A DNA stretch of 64,000 nucleotides from Pseudogulbenkiania subflava DSM 22618. Its GTDB lineage: Bacteria; Pseudomonadota; Gammaproteobacteria; Burkholderiales; Chromobacteriaceae. The notes below the pieces were generated by a model. The model did not search any database. It was not told where the DNA came from and saw only the letters and a program-made list of their open reading frames with translations. The position numbers were made by a program, and so were the translations under genes. The stretch lies in NCBI RefSeq assembly GCF_900177275.1, contig NZ_FXAG01000007.1, positions 62,001-126,000 of the forward strand, given 5' to 3'. Of this stretch, positions 48,421 to 55,830 are shown piece by piece. Each line of letters starts with the position of its first letter. The first letter of the stretch is position 1.

Positions 48421-48425
48421 CGGCC
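48385..48425. repeat. Perfect 18-bp inverted repeat across the MocR stop codon
   Basis: 48385-48402 (GGCCGTCACTTTGCAGGC) and its exact complement at 48408-48425 are separated by five bases. It includes the stop codon of the MocR gene and lies between two converging genes. No T run follows on either strand, so it is not a standard terminator. Confidence 0.75.
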
Positions 48426-48451
48426 AGCGCGTGTTGTGTCGCGAGGGCGGA

Positions 48452-50149
48452 TTAAAGGTTGCGAAAGACCGCCAGGTCGAAACTTGTTTTCTGCCCCTCC
48501 TCATACGCCTGGTGATGCGCCCAGAACTCCTCCCGGATGGTTCGCTTGAGGGCCTTGCCTGTCGTGCCGGTGGCCAATGGCTGATCGGGAAGGCAGTTCA
48601 CCACGCACGCCGGCACAGGTCCGCCCAGACGTTGGCGCAGCAGATCGTCGAGCTGATCCAGTACCGTGTGGCAGCAACGCTCGGCCTGCTCCGGCGGAAC
48701 GCTGACGAATGCCGTGACCATCTGCGTGGTTTTCGGCGAAAGAGGGATGCCCGTCACGGTCACGTCTGGCACGGTGGCGCTTTTCAGCACGGCTTCTTCC
48801 AGCACGAGCGAGTACGCGGTACCGCGCGAGGTCGCTATGACGTCGACGGCTCGGTCGAGGTGGTAGAAGGCGCCAGCCTCGTCCAGGTAGCCAACGTCTC
48901 CGGTGAGCCAATCCCCATCCGGGGTACGGCAACGCTTCGTCAGGGATGGGTCACGGTAGTAGCCGGGAGTGATCGCTCCAGACCGCAAGGCGACGTAGCC
49001 GATTTGTCCTGGCGGCAGTGCTTTTCCTTCGTCGTCGAGGATGCGCGCAGTGGCGAATGGCACCGGGTGGCCGACACATCGGTCGCCAGCAATGCCGGAT
49101 TCGAGCGAGGATACTTTGGTGAACAGGGCCATGCCCAACTCCGATGCGCCGAAGCCATCGTGGAATGTGGCCTTCGGGGCCGCGGTGAGCAATGCGCGGA
49201 CGTGGGCCTCATGCGCGGTATCGCCAGTGTTGTAGCAGCGGCGCAGTGAGGGCAGCGCGCCGGGCTTGAGCGCGGCGTCTGCCAGGGCCGCATAGGTCTG
49301 AGGGAAGGCCGCGAGCACGGTCGGAGCGAACTCGGCGATGCGTGCCGCCACGGCCGGACTGGCCAGTTGCGAAAGCACCAGGGTCGGCATTCCCAGCAGG
49401 ACCGCGGTCATCAGGTAGCTGAAACCCGCGGAATGCGAGTGAGGTAGGGCGCTGACCATGCGTTCCTCGTTGCATTGTGGGAAATGCAGCAATCTGTCTC
49501 GCTTGCCGAAGAAGAACTGCTGGTGGCCGAACAACACGGCCTTGGGGATGCCCGTGGTGCCGGAGCTGTGGCAGATCATGATCGTTTCGTCTTGCGCGTC
49601 AAAGTGCGCCGGCCAGGGTGGAAAGGCCGCGCCGCCATCGGGCGGGACATCCGCGCCCGATGTGTCGGCGTCAAGGAAGCGGACATCCGTGGCGCCAAGT
49701 TGCTGAAGAGCATGGGCCTGGCCGTGCCCGTCAAAGGTGAAGAAGTCGAACTGGTACTTGCGGTGATAGGTCAATGCGATTTCGGGCCTCATGCGCCAGC
49801 TCACGGGCGCGGGGATTGCGCGCAAGCTGATCAGCGCCAGCGCATGCAGGAACTGCGACAACCCTTCTTCGGTGTAGACGCAGACCACGTGGCCCGCGCG
49901 CACTCCCTGGCGCCAGTACCAGGCCGTCAAATCGGCAACCGCTTCGCACAGCTGCACTAACGTCAGTGACGCATAGACGATACCGGCCGGTGACCGCCAC
50001 GGCTGCTCAAGGAAGAACAGCGCGCCGCCCCGATCGACGGGCTGTTCCAGCACTTTAAAGAGAAAGTTCCCACATCCGAGTTCTGGATCCGCATGCAGTC
50101 GCTGTCTTGCTTCCAGGGAGTGGGGTTGGCACGGTAGAGGCTTGGACAT
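48452..50149 (-). CDS. AMP-dependent synthetase/ligase (acyl-adenylating enzyme)
   Basis: 565 residues of the ANL superfamily. Core motifs are CHSSGTTGIPKAVLFGH (P-loop, about residue 200), the substrate/ATP region FHDGFGASELGMALF, DWLTGDVGYLDEAGAFYHLD, and the C-terminal catalytic lysine motif TGTTGKALKR. The enzyme should activate a carboxylic acid as an acyl-AMP and pass it to CoA or an amine. In this operon the probable substrate is an aminohydroxybenzoate, by context only. It is last in the five-gene minus-strand operon. Confidence 0.88.
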   Translation of the reverse strand: MSKPLPCQPHSLEARQRLHADPELGCGNFLFKVLEQPVDRGGALFFLEQPWRSPAGIVYASLTLVQLCEAVADLTAWYWRQGVRAGHVVCVYTEEGLSQFLHALALISLRAIPAPVSWRMRPEIALTYHRKYQFDFFTFDGHGQAHALQQLGATDVRFLDADTSGADVPPDGGAAFPPWPAHFDAQDETIMICHSSGTTGIPKAVLFGHQQFFFGKRDRLLHFPQCNEERMVSALPHSHSAGFSYLMTAVLLGMPTLVLSQLASPAVAARIAEFAPTVLAAFPQTYAALADAALKPGALPSLRRCYNTGDTAHEAHVRALLTAAPKATFHDGFGASELGMALFTKVSSLESGIAGDRCVGHPVPFATARILDDEGKALPPGQIGYVALRSGAITPGYYRDPSLTKRCRTPDGDWLTGDVGYLDEAGAFYHLDRAVDVIATSRGTAYSLVLEEAVLKSATVPDVTVTGIPLSPKTTQMVTAFVSVPPEQAERCCHTVLDQLDDLLRQRLGGPVPACVVNCLPDQPLATGTTGKALKRTIREEFWAHHQAYEEGQKTSFDLAVFRNL

Positions 50150-50192
50150 TTATTTGGGCTCAGGAGGGGTCAAGAGGAATGGGGATTGCGCG

Positions 50193-51362
50193 TCATGGAC
50201 GCGCATGAAGGAAGGCGGCCGCGCCAGCGCCGGTCAGGGCCAGGGTCGTCGCCAGGGCGATCACGCCGAGCATCCCCACGGCGGCGTAGACGAAGCCGCT
50301 GGCTGTGGCGCCGGTCGTGATGCCTATGTAGAGGCTGCTGCTAAGCAGGCCCATAACGGTTGGACGCCGCGCCGTGAAACGTTGGGTGGCGGTCGCCTGT
50401 AACGCGGGAAAAAATCCGTAGGCCACCAGCGAGAGCACGAACATGTTGATGGACAGTGCCCACACAGCGTGCGTTTGATAGACGAAGTACAGGCAGACAT
50501 TGGTGCAGACCATCATGGCGAAGCACAATCGCACCATCCGAACCGGTCCGATGTGGTCGGCCATGCGTCCACCCTGTAGGCTGCCAATCGTTGCCCCCAG
50601 CCCGAAGCAGGTCAGGACGGTGGCTATGCCACCAACAGACAGTTGGTATTCAGCGTCGAGGGCCGCTGCGAGCATCGTGTAGCCGGCATAGATGCTTGCG
50701 CCCCAGAGCACCATGCATACCAGGTAAAGGACGGCTCCACGAAGAGGCTCCTGAGCTCTTGCACTCGATGACGACTGCGGACGGGTATTGCTTGATGCTC
50801 GCCAAGAGAAGCGATTGACTGGGAGCATCATCAGGAAGGCCAGGGCCAGCAAGCCGAACACCAGCCGCCAGCCGGAATAGTTCCCCAACACGAGGCCTAG
50901 CGGCGCTCCCAGGATCAACGCAATAACCAAGCCCGAGTTGATCCGCGCGAGGTTGGTGGCACGCTGGTTCAACGCCGAGCGTTCGGCGGCCAGGGCGTAC
51001 AGCATCGGCGAGATCGAGGCGGCGGCCAGGCCCGCGAGCACGCGGCTGGCCAGCAAGGCCGGTACGCTGGTGGCCAGCGCGGTGAGGAAATTGGCCAGCG
51101 CAATCGTGAAAACGCCGAACAGTAGCACCCGTGGCACGCCGATGCGCTCGGCGACGTGCCCCTGCAGCGGACACGCGATGGCGTAAGTGATGCTAAACAG
51201 GCTGACCATCAGCGTGAGCTGCGAGGGCTCGCGCCCGAGGTCGTGCCCAATCTGTGGCAAGAATGGAGACACCACGAACAGATCGGTTCCGACCAGGAAG
51301 ATGGTGAGCCAGCCGACGATCATCCATGACCGCTGCCCGCCTTCTGCGAAAGTTGCACTCAA
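50193..51362 (-). CDS. MFS transporter, drug-exporter type
   Basis: 389 residues with about 12 membrane helices. The DHA1-family loop AERIGVPRVLLFG after helix 2 and GAPLGLVLGNYSGWRLVFGL (motif C-like, near helix 5) point to an H+-driven exporter. It starts with TTG at 51362, overlapping the TGA of the gene before it, so translation is coupled; an internal ATG at 51323 is possible. It probably exports the product of the cluster or gives self-resistance (inferred). Confidence 0.87.
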   Translation of the reverse strand: MSATFAEGGQRSWMIVGWLTIFLVGTDLFVVSPFLPQIGHDLGREPSQLTLMVSLFSITYAIACPLQGHVAERIGVPRVLLFGVFTIALANFLTALATSVPALLASRVLAGLAAASISPMLYALAAERSALNQRATNLARINSGLVIALILGAPLGLVLGNYSGWRLVFGLLALAFLMMLPVNRFSWRASSNTRPQSSSSARAQEPLRGAVLYLVCMVLWGASIYAGYTMLAAALDAEYQLSVGGIATVLTCFGLGATIGSLQGGRMADHIGPVRMVRLCFAMMVCTNVCLYFVYQTHAVWALSINMFVLSLVAYGFFPALQATATQRFTARRPTVMGLLSSSLYIGITTGATASGFVYAAVGMLGVIALATTLALTGAGAAAFLHARP

Positions 51363-52222
51363 TTTCTCACCTCGTCGGCCTGAAGCGTGCTTTGCGCCGA
51401 AGCCCGCATGGTTTCAAAGACATCCGGATGCTTCGGGGCCCACCCCGTTACACGTAGGCGCTGGTTGGAAACCCTGAACGACGGCAAGGCATTGAGCACT
51501 GGCGCATCATTGACCGGAGGACTGAGCGCGAAGCCGGAGAACAGGTCGTCGTAAGTGACGGGGCGGTCGTCGGACACAATGTAGGTGCTTCGCGTCGGCA
51601 ACGTCACCGCGTGGGCAAATGCGGCGGCCAGGTCGTCGATGTGGACCAAGCTGATCCAGCGCGTGGAATCCTCGGGGGGGCGTAACCGACCCGAGGCGAT
51701 GCGCGCGAAGAACGCACTGTCCCGCGCCGTGTCTGGACCATAGACGGCGGCTCCGCGCAGCAGCACCCAATCCAGAGGGGACCGCTGCACGTTGGCTTCC
51801 ATCACCACCGCAGAGGTCAGAATGCCTTGTCCGGTCACCTCGCCGGACTCGTTGGCGACGCGCCCGCCTTCCTGATGCAGCATGGCCACGCTCTGCTGGA
51901 TCAGGCGGCAACTACCCCCTGACTGGTATAGCGTCTCCAGCACGTTGCGCGTGCCATCGATGCGAATGCGGTCATTGACGCCCCAGTCGCCGCGACCTTT
52001 CCCGTTGGGAATGCTGGTGGCCAGATTGATTACCACGTCGAGGCCGGCCAGCGCCCGTTCCAGGGAGGCTGGCTCCAGGACGTCGGCCACCCATTGTTCG
52101 GCGCCCGCCGGAACTTCGTGAGCAGCGCGCGTCAGGCACCGCACGTGGTGGCCTTGGGCCAGCAATAGCGGTGCGAGATGGCGTCCGATCACGCCTGTGG
52201 AACCCAAGATTCCGATCTGCAT
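51359..52222 (-). CDS. NAD(P)-dependent epimerase/reductase (atypical SDR)
   Basis: 287 residues. The Rossmann start MQIGILGSTGVIGRHLAPLL is clear, followed by VVINLATSIPNG and ISLVHIDDLAAAFAHAV. The usual YxxxK active-site pair is not evident, so it belongs with NmrA/TDH-like atypical SDRs and could reduce a ketone, act as an epimerase or only bind NAD(P). ATG 52222 is the natural N terminus of the fold. It sits between the aldolase and the exporter in the operon. Confidence 0.82.
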   Translation of the reverse strand: MQIGILGSTGVIGRHLAPLLLAQGHHVRCLTRAAHEVPAGAEQWVADVLEPASLERALAGLDVVINLATSIPNGKGRGDWGVNDRIRIDGTRNVLETLYQSGGSCRLIQQSVAMLHQEGGRVANESGEVTGQGILTSAVVMEANVQRSPLDWVLLRGAAVYGPDTARDSAFFARIASGRLRPPEDSTRWISLVHIDDLAAAFAHAVTLPTRSTYIVSDDRPVTYDDLFSGFALSPPVNDAPVLNALPSFRVSNQRLRVTGWAPKHPDVFETMRASAQSTLQADEVRN

Positions 52223-52239
52223 CGTGAATACCCCCGTTC

Positions 52240-53061
52240 TCAGGCCAATGCCGCTTCTCTGCGGCTCCGATGCACCCACTGGGCGGCTGGCTGCGTTCCG
52301 TGGACGGCCTCGGCCATCGCGCGGAGGAAGCCGGTCGGGTCATGGGCCTGGAAGAAGTTACGGCCGATGCACACGCCGGCGGCACCGCCAGTCATCGCGG
52401 CGCGCACCATCTGCAAAGCCGCCTGCGGTGTGTCCGATTTCTCACCACCGGCAATCAGCACCGGGCTAAAGCATCCGTCTACCACTTCGCGCATGGCGGC
52501 AGCGGATCCGGGGTAGCTGACCTTGACCAGATCGGCTCCCATCTCGGCTGCCACGCGGGCGCCCAGCTTGACGTCGGAGACGTCGTTCGAGACCTGCCCC
52601 TTGCGGCGCACATACACCATGGCCAGCAAGGGCATGTTCCAGCGCTGACAATGGGAAACCACGGTACCGAAGTCGCGCATCATCTGGTTTTCGCTATCCA
52701 CGCCGAGATTGACGTGGATCGATACCGCGTCCGCCCCGATCTGCAGGGCATCCTCAACGCATGCGACTTGCGATTTGGCGCTCGCGTCCGCACTCAGCGC
52801 CGTGCTGCTGGAGATGTGCAGAATGCGCGGCGGCATCAGGTGCGGTGGCAGCATTTCTCCCACCCACGCCATCGCGCCACGATGAAGCACGACACCCTGG
52901 ACTTGGGCGCTGGCGCCGCACAAGTGCGATACGGCAGACGCTAGATCGGCAAGGCCCTCGATCGGACCAAGCGTCGCGCCATGGTCCATCGGAACAATCA
53001 GTGACTTGCCGGAGGCCATTTGGCGCAGCCGGGACAGTCGGACTTTCTTTCCACTCGACAT
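52240..53061 (-). CDS. DhnA-type class I aldolase: 2-amino-3,7-dideoxy-heptulosonate (ADH) synthase/GriI-like
   Basis: 273 residues, TIM barrel. Residues seen are the catalytic Asp in LIVPMDHGATLGPIEGL (near 25), VVLHRGAM, SIHVNLGVDSENQMMRD, the Tyr in MVYVRRKG and the Schiff-base Lys in LVKVSYPGS, then IAGGEKSD. This pattern fits MJ0400-type ADH synthase and its actinobacterial relative GriI better than FBP aldolase, because PIEGL and VYVRRKG are specific to that branch. GriI joins aspartate semialdehyde to DHAP. The next gene upstream is a GriH-like 3-dehydroquinate synthase II, which fits the assignment. Confidence 0.87.
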   Translation of the reverse strand: MSSGKKVRLSRLRQMASGKSLIVPMDHGATLGPIEGLADLASAVSHLCGASAQVQGVVLHRGAMAWVGEMLPPHLMPPRILHISSSTALSADASAKSQVACVEDALQIGADAVSIHVNLGVDSENQMMRDFGTVVSHCQRWNMPLLAMVYVRRKGQVSNDVSDVKLGARVAAEMGADLVKVSYPGSAAAMREVVDGCFSPVLIAGGEKSDTPQAALQMVRAAMTGGAAGVCIGRNFFQAHDPTGFLRAMAEAVHGTQPAAQWVHRSRREAALA

Positions 53062-53070
53062 ACTTGAGTC

Positions 53071-54417
53071 TCACTTTTCCAGGATGTGTTCGGTTACACG
53101 CAAGCCGGTATGACGCCCAGGAGCATCGACATGCGCGAGCAGCTTGTCGCCCGGCTGGAGCAACGTGCAATGCCGGACCTTGCCATCAGCGCCCATCACA
53201 CGAACATGCCAGTCGTTCTGAAGAAACGTGTTGATGTAGACGTAGCGCTCGTCCGTGCTGGCGATGTCCTCGCCATCGGGCGTCACGCCGCGTTTGAGCC
53301 GGGCATCCACGCGGGCCGCTTCGCGTATTTCCTCGGAAATTTGGTCAATGGACACGCGGCACATGACCTTCAGCATGGGGCGCCGCTCGATCTTGGCCCG
53401 GCCGATGGACACCACGCGCGCCGTACCGTCCTTGTTTGCGCACAGGACTGCGGAGCCTGCCTCCATCTCGCTCAGGTACATGGCCTCGCCATTCGTGCCC
53501 CATATGTAGGAATGCACCGCGCCAGCGTTGACCCTGAACTCGCGTAAATTCATGTGTGGCAGGAAATGGGTCTCCGAGCACACGAAAATGCCCCCCCACC
53601 CAGTGGAGCCGATGATCATCCCTTCCTCGGCGGTCATCATCGACGTGGTGTCGACACATACGCGATGACCCAGGCCGGTGTGCTGAACCTCCACCACCTC
53701 AGCCTCGACCAGCGCGATCCGGCTGCTTTGACGGCCGCGCAAATTGAGGCTCAGGGAGCGTACGGCAGCGCAGTCGCGCGTGTGGAACAGGACGCCCACG
53801 CCTTGCTCCATCGTCGCCAGCGCATTCAAGGACTGGTCCACGTCCTCGACGACGTTGCGCAGGCCTTTGATGGGCACGCTGCGGAGGACCTGCGTTGCCT
53901 GGTCCTCGATCTTGGCCAGCAAGAGCTCATAGGGAATGTAGGTGGCATGCTCGATGTCGATCACCACGAAATCGTCGCCCCGGGAGCACACCGCGACGCA
54001 ACGCGGGAAGTCCTTTTGCAGATCGACGACATTGATCATCAGCCCTGCCTTGAATTGGCGGGCCGCGGCAGCCAAACGAAGTTCTTCTTCGGAAGTGAAC
54101 ACCCAGACATCGGCCGGCAGCGTGTCGAGCTGCTCAAGGCGCTCAACCCAGACGACACGCTGTTTGGTGGTGCTGTACGTTTCCAGTTGATCAGGCGTCA
54201 GCACTAAGTGTGTGCAGTTGCTTTGTTCGACCTCTATTTTCAGCGCCTCATCGGCCAAGTCACGAGCATCGAACCACCACAGGGTCTCTCCGGCGCCGTG
54301 GACGGTAACGCCATTCCTTTGTGTGGAACTACTCAGGGTCCCGCGTGGCCTGGTTGAGTGTTTGGAATGGACTACATCGGTTCTGTTGGCGACAGCATCG
54401 GCTTCGCAATGGATCAT
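53071..54417 (-). CDS. 3-dehydroquinate synthase II family protein (AroB'-like/GriH-like)
   Basis: 448 residues. Diagnostic stretches are VCVDTTSMMTAEEGMIIGST, SETHFLPHMNLREFRVNAGA, VHSYIWGTNGEAMYLSEMEA and VSIGRAKIERRPML, the DHQ synthase II family found in archaea (MJ1249) and as GriH in aminohydroxybenzoate producers. It is unrelated to normal bacterial AroB. The catalytic step is NAD-dependent oxidative deamination/cyclisation in archaea; GriH instead keeps the nitrogen and aromatises to 3-amino-4-hydroxybenzoate. ATG 54417 has AGGGA upstream. It is the first gene of the operon. The N-terminal 40 residues are extra compared with relatives. Confidence 0.88.
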   Translation of the reverse strand: MIHCEADAVANRTDVVHSKHSTRPRGTLSSSTQRNGVTVHGAGETLWWFDARDLADEALKIEVEQSNCTHLVLTPDQLETYSTTKQRVVWVERLEQLDTLPADVWVFTSEEELRLAAAARQFKAGLMINVVDLQKDFPRCVAVCSRGDDFVVIDIEHATYIPYELLLAKIEDQATQVLRSVPIKGLRNVVEDVDQSLNALATMEQGVGVLFHTRDCAAVRSLSLNLRGRQSSRIALVEAEVVEVQHTGLGHRVCVDTTSMMTAEEGMIIGSTGWGGIFVCSETHFLPHMNLREFRVNAGAVHSYIWGTNGEAMYLSEMEAGSAVLCANKDGTARVVSIGRAKIERRPMLKVMCRVSIDQISEEIREAARVDARLKRGVTPDGEDIASTDERYVYINTFLQNDWHVRVMGADGKVRHCTLLQPGDKLLAHVDAPGRHTGLRVTEHILEK

Positions 54418-54490
54418 GGAATTCCCTTTTTGATAAGACAGTGGAAATGCTGAGTTCAAGATGTGAGTGATTTCTGACGCCACCTTCGGC

Positions 54491-54516
54491 TTAATGTAGA
54501 TTTAATGTTATGACAA
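54491..54516 (-). promoter_or_regulatory. Candidate promoter and MocR operator of the biosynthetic operon
   Basis: TTAATGT occurs at 54491-54497 and 54502-54508, an 11-bp period. A TTGTCA-like -35 box (complement of 54511-54516) overlaps it. MocR regulators commonly bind such direct repeats. It is about 75-100 bp upstream of the first gene. Confidence 0.4.
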
Positions 54517-54607
54517 AAGAATTTTTGTGGGCAGGGCAAGAAAGGCGTGACTGAGCAGGCCAAAGAGGGACAAAGAGGAGTGTTTTCTGCAGGTCATGTT
54601 TTGGGAT

Positions 54608-54706
54608 TCAGTTGGGCAGAGAGCCCAGAGGGATATACAGAAGGTGTCCATTTCTCGGCCCACAGTCGGCTGCGGCCGGCGTCAAGGCCTGGTAGATCAG
54701 GTCCAT
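54608..54706 (-). pseudogene. Relic of the small kdp leader peptide gene
   Basis: From ATG 54706 the minus strand reads MDLIYQA and then unrelated residues to a stop at 54608 (32 residues). The first codons match the intact leader peptide MDFIYLA at 63477. The 90 bp upstream are also alike in both places. After codon 7 the similarity ends and no membrane helix remains. Confidence 0.6.
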
Positions 54707-54769
54707 GACGGAAAGGGAAGAGATAGTCGGAGGTCAGAGAGGAGGGTGTAAACGGCGTATCGTATGTTC

Positions 54770-54793
54770 AGGTGGGGTATAAAAATATAAATG
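54770..54793 (-). promoter_or_regulatory. KdpE-box-like AT-rich site, second copy
   Basis: The minus strand reads TTTATATTTTTATACCCC, much like the KdpE site of E. coli (T-rich block, TATAC, then ACACC-like C run) and like the site at 63552-63579 before the real kdp operon. Confidence 0.5.
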
Positions 54794-54920
54794 GCATGCG
54801 AGTTCATCCCGGCGTGGTGTCAGCGGCGCGCGCCGCCCGATCGCTCAGGCAAACGCGCTGGCCGAGTAGGGGCGTAATTCTCTCCGCGTGGATTGACCCA
54901 ATCGGCTATGCTGAGTAAAA

Positions 54921-54945
54921 AGACCCAATCGATTTGGTTGGGCTT
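54921..54945 (-). terminator. Possible terminator of the kdp operon
   Basis: On the minus strand CCCAA and TTGGG pair across a 9-base loop, followed by TCTTTTTAC. It lies about 200 bp beyond kdpE. Confidence 0.5.
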
Positions 54946-55091
54946 TTCTGTCGGGTCTGCCGGGCCGGGCAGCCGGGGCTCAGTGTGCGGGTTGGGTTGA
55001 GCGAAGCCCAATCATTCATGAGCATCTCATGGGACCTCACTGCGGCAAGCAGCAACCTACGTATCCACAATGCCGCTCAGTCATCTGTCAG

Positions 55092-55120
55092 AGCCCGATC
55101 TTCACGATCGGGCTTTTTCG
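55092..55120 (+). terminator. Hairpin GCCCGATC/GATCGGGC with T tail
   Basis: An 8-bp stem followed by TTTTTC on the plus strand, immediately downstream of kdpE on the opposite strand. Its orientation suits a plus-strand transcript that I cannot identify. Confidence 0.6.
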
Positions 55121-55143
55121 TTAACGGATCGGCTATCGCCGTT

Positions 55144-55827
55144 TCAGGTCTGCAGCCGGTAGCCCACGCCCAGCTCGGTGAGCAGGTGCTTGGGCTGCGA
55201 CGGGTCGTCTTCCAGCTTCTGGCGCAGGTGGCCCATGTAGATGCGCAGGTAGTGCGGGCGCTCGACGTAGTCCGGCCCCCAGGTGTCGAGCAGCAGCTGG
55301 CGGTGTGTCAGCACGCGGCCCTGGCCCTTGATCAGCGCCGAGAGCAGGCGGTATTCGACCGGGGTCAGGTGCACCTCGGTGCCGGCGCGGCTAACGCGGC
55401 GCTGCGGCAGGTCGACGCAGACCTGGCCAAAGCTGACCAGGGTCTGCCCCGCGGCGGCGGTGGCACCGCGCCGCAGCTGGGCGCGCAGCCTGGCCAGCAG
55501 CTCCGGCACGCCGAAGGGCTTGACCAGATAGTCGTCCGCCCCCTGGTCGAGCGAGGCCACCTTTTCCTCTTCCTGATAGCGTGCCGACAGCACTACGACG
55601 GGCACCGCCGACCAGCCGCGCAACTCGCGGATCACCTCGCGCCCGTCCATGTCCGGGAGGCCGAGGTCGACGATCACCAGCTCGGGCTGGCGAGTGGCGG
55701 CTTCGATCAAGCCGCGTCCGCCGCTGTCGGCTTCGAACACCGCAAAACCTTCCGCCTCCAGCGCGGCGCGCAGGAAGCGGCGGATTTGCGGGTCGTCCTC
55801 GATGATCAGCAGGCGGCGGTCGTTCAT
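55144..55827 (-). CDS. kdpE: Response regulator KdpE
   Basis: 227 residues: receiver (IIEDDPQIRRFLRAAL, phospho-Asp in LVIVDLGLPDMDG near residue 52, Lys in DDYLVKPFG) and OmpR-type winged helix (LTPVEYRLLSALIKGQGRVL, then YLRIYMGHLRQKLEDDPSQP). The final HLLTELGVGYRL is the KdpE ending. It activates the kdp operon when KdpD senses low potassium. It starts 3 bp after kdpD. Confidence 0.95.
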   Translation of the reverse strand: MNDRRLLIIEDDPQIRRFLRAALEAEGFAVFEADSGGRGLIEAATRQPELVIVDLGLPDMDGREVIRELRGWSAVPVVVLSARYQEEEKVASLDQGADDYLVKPFGVPELLARLRAQLRRGATAAAGQTLVSFGQVCVDLPQRRVSRAGTEVHLTPVEYRLLSALIKGQGRVLTHRQLLLDTWGPDYVERPHYLRIYMGHLRQKLEDDPSQPKHLLTELGVGYRLQT

Positions 55828-55830
55828 GTG

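Larger units (their letters stand above)
54418..55143. other. 726-base region between the biosynthetic operon and kdpE
   Basis: It holds, in order, the operon promoter with a direct repeat (54491-54508), a relic of the kdp leader (54608-54793) and hairpins near 54921-54945 and 55092-55120. The base composition is lower in GC than most of the window. No full gene is seen. Confidence 0.55.

Noticed and set aside
52240-53061. The aldolase as an ordinary class I fructose-bisphosphate aldolase
   Set aside because: The neighbouring DHQ synthase II and the PIEGL and VYVRRKG motifs fit the ADH synthase/GriI branch better.
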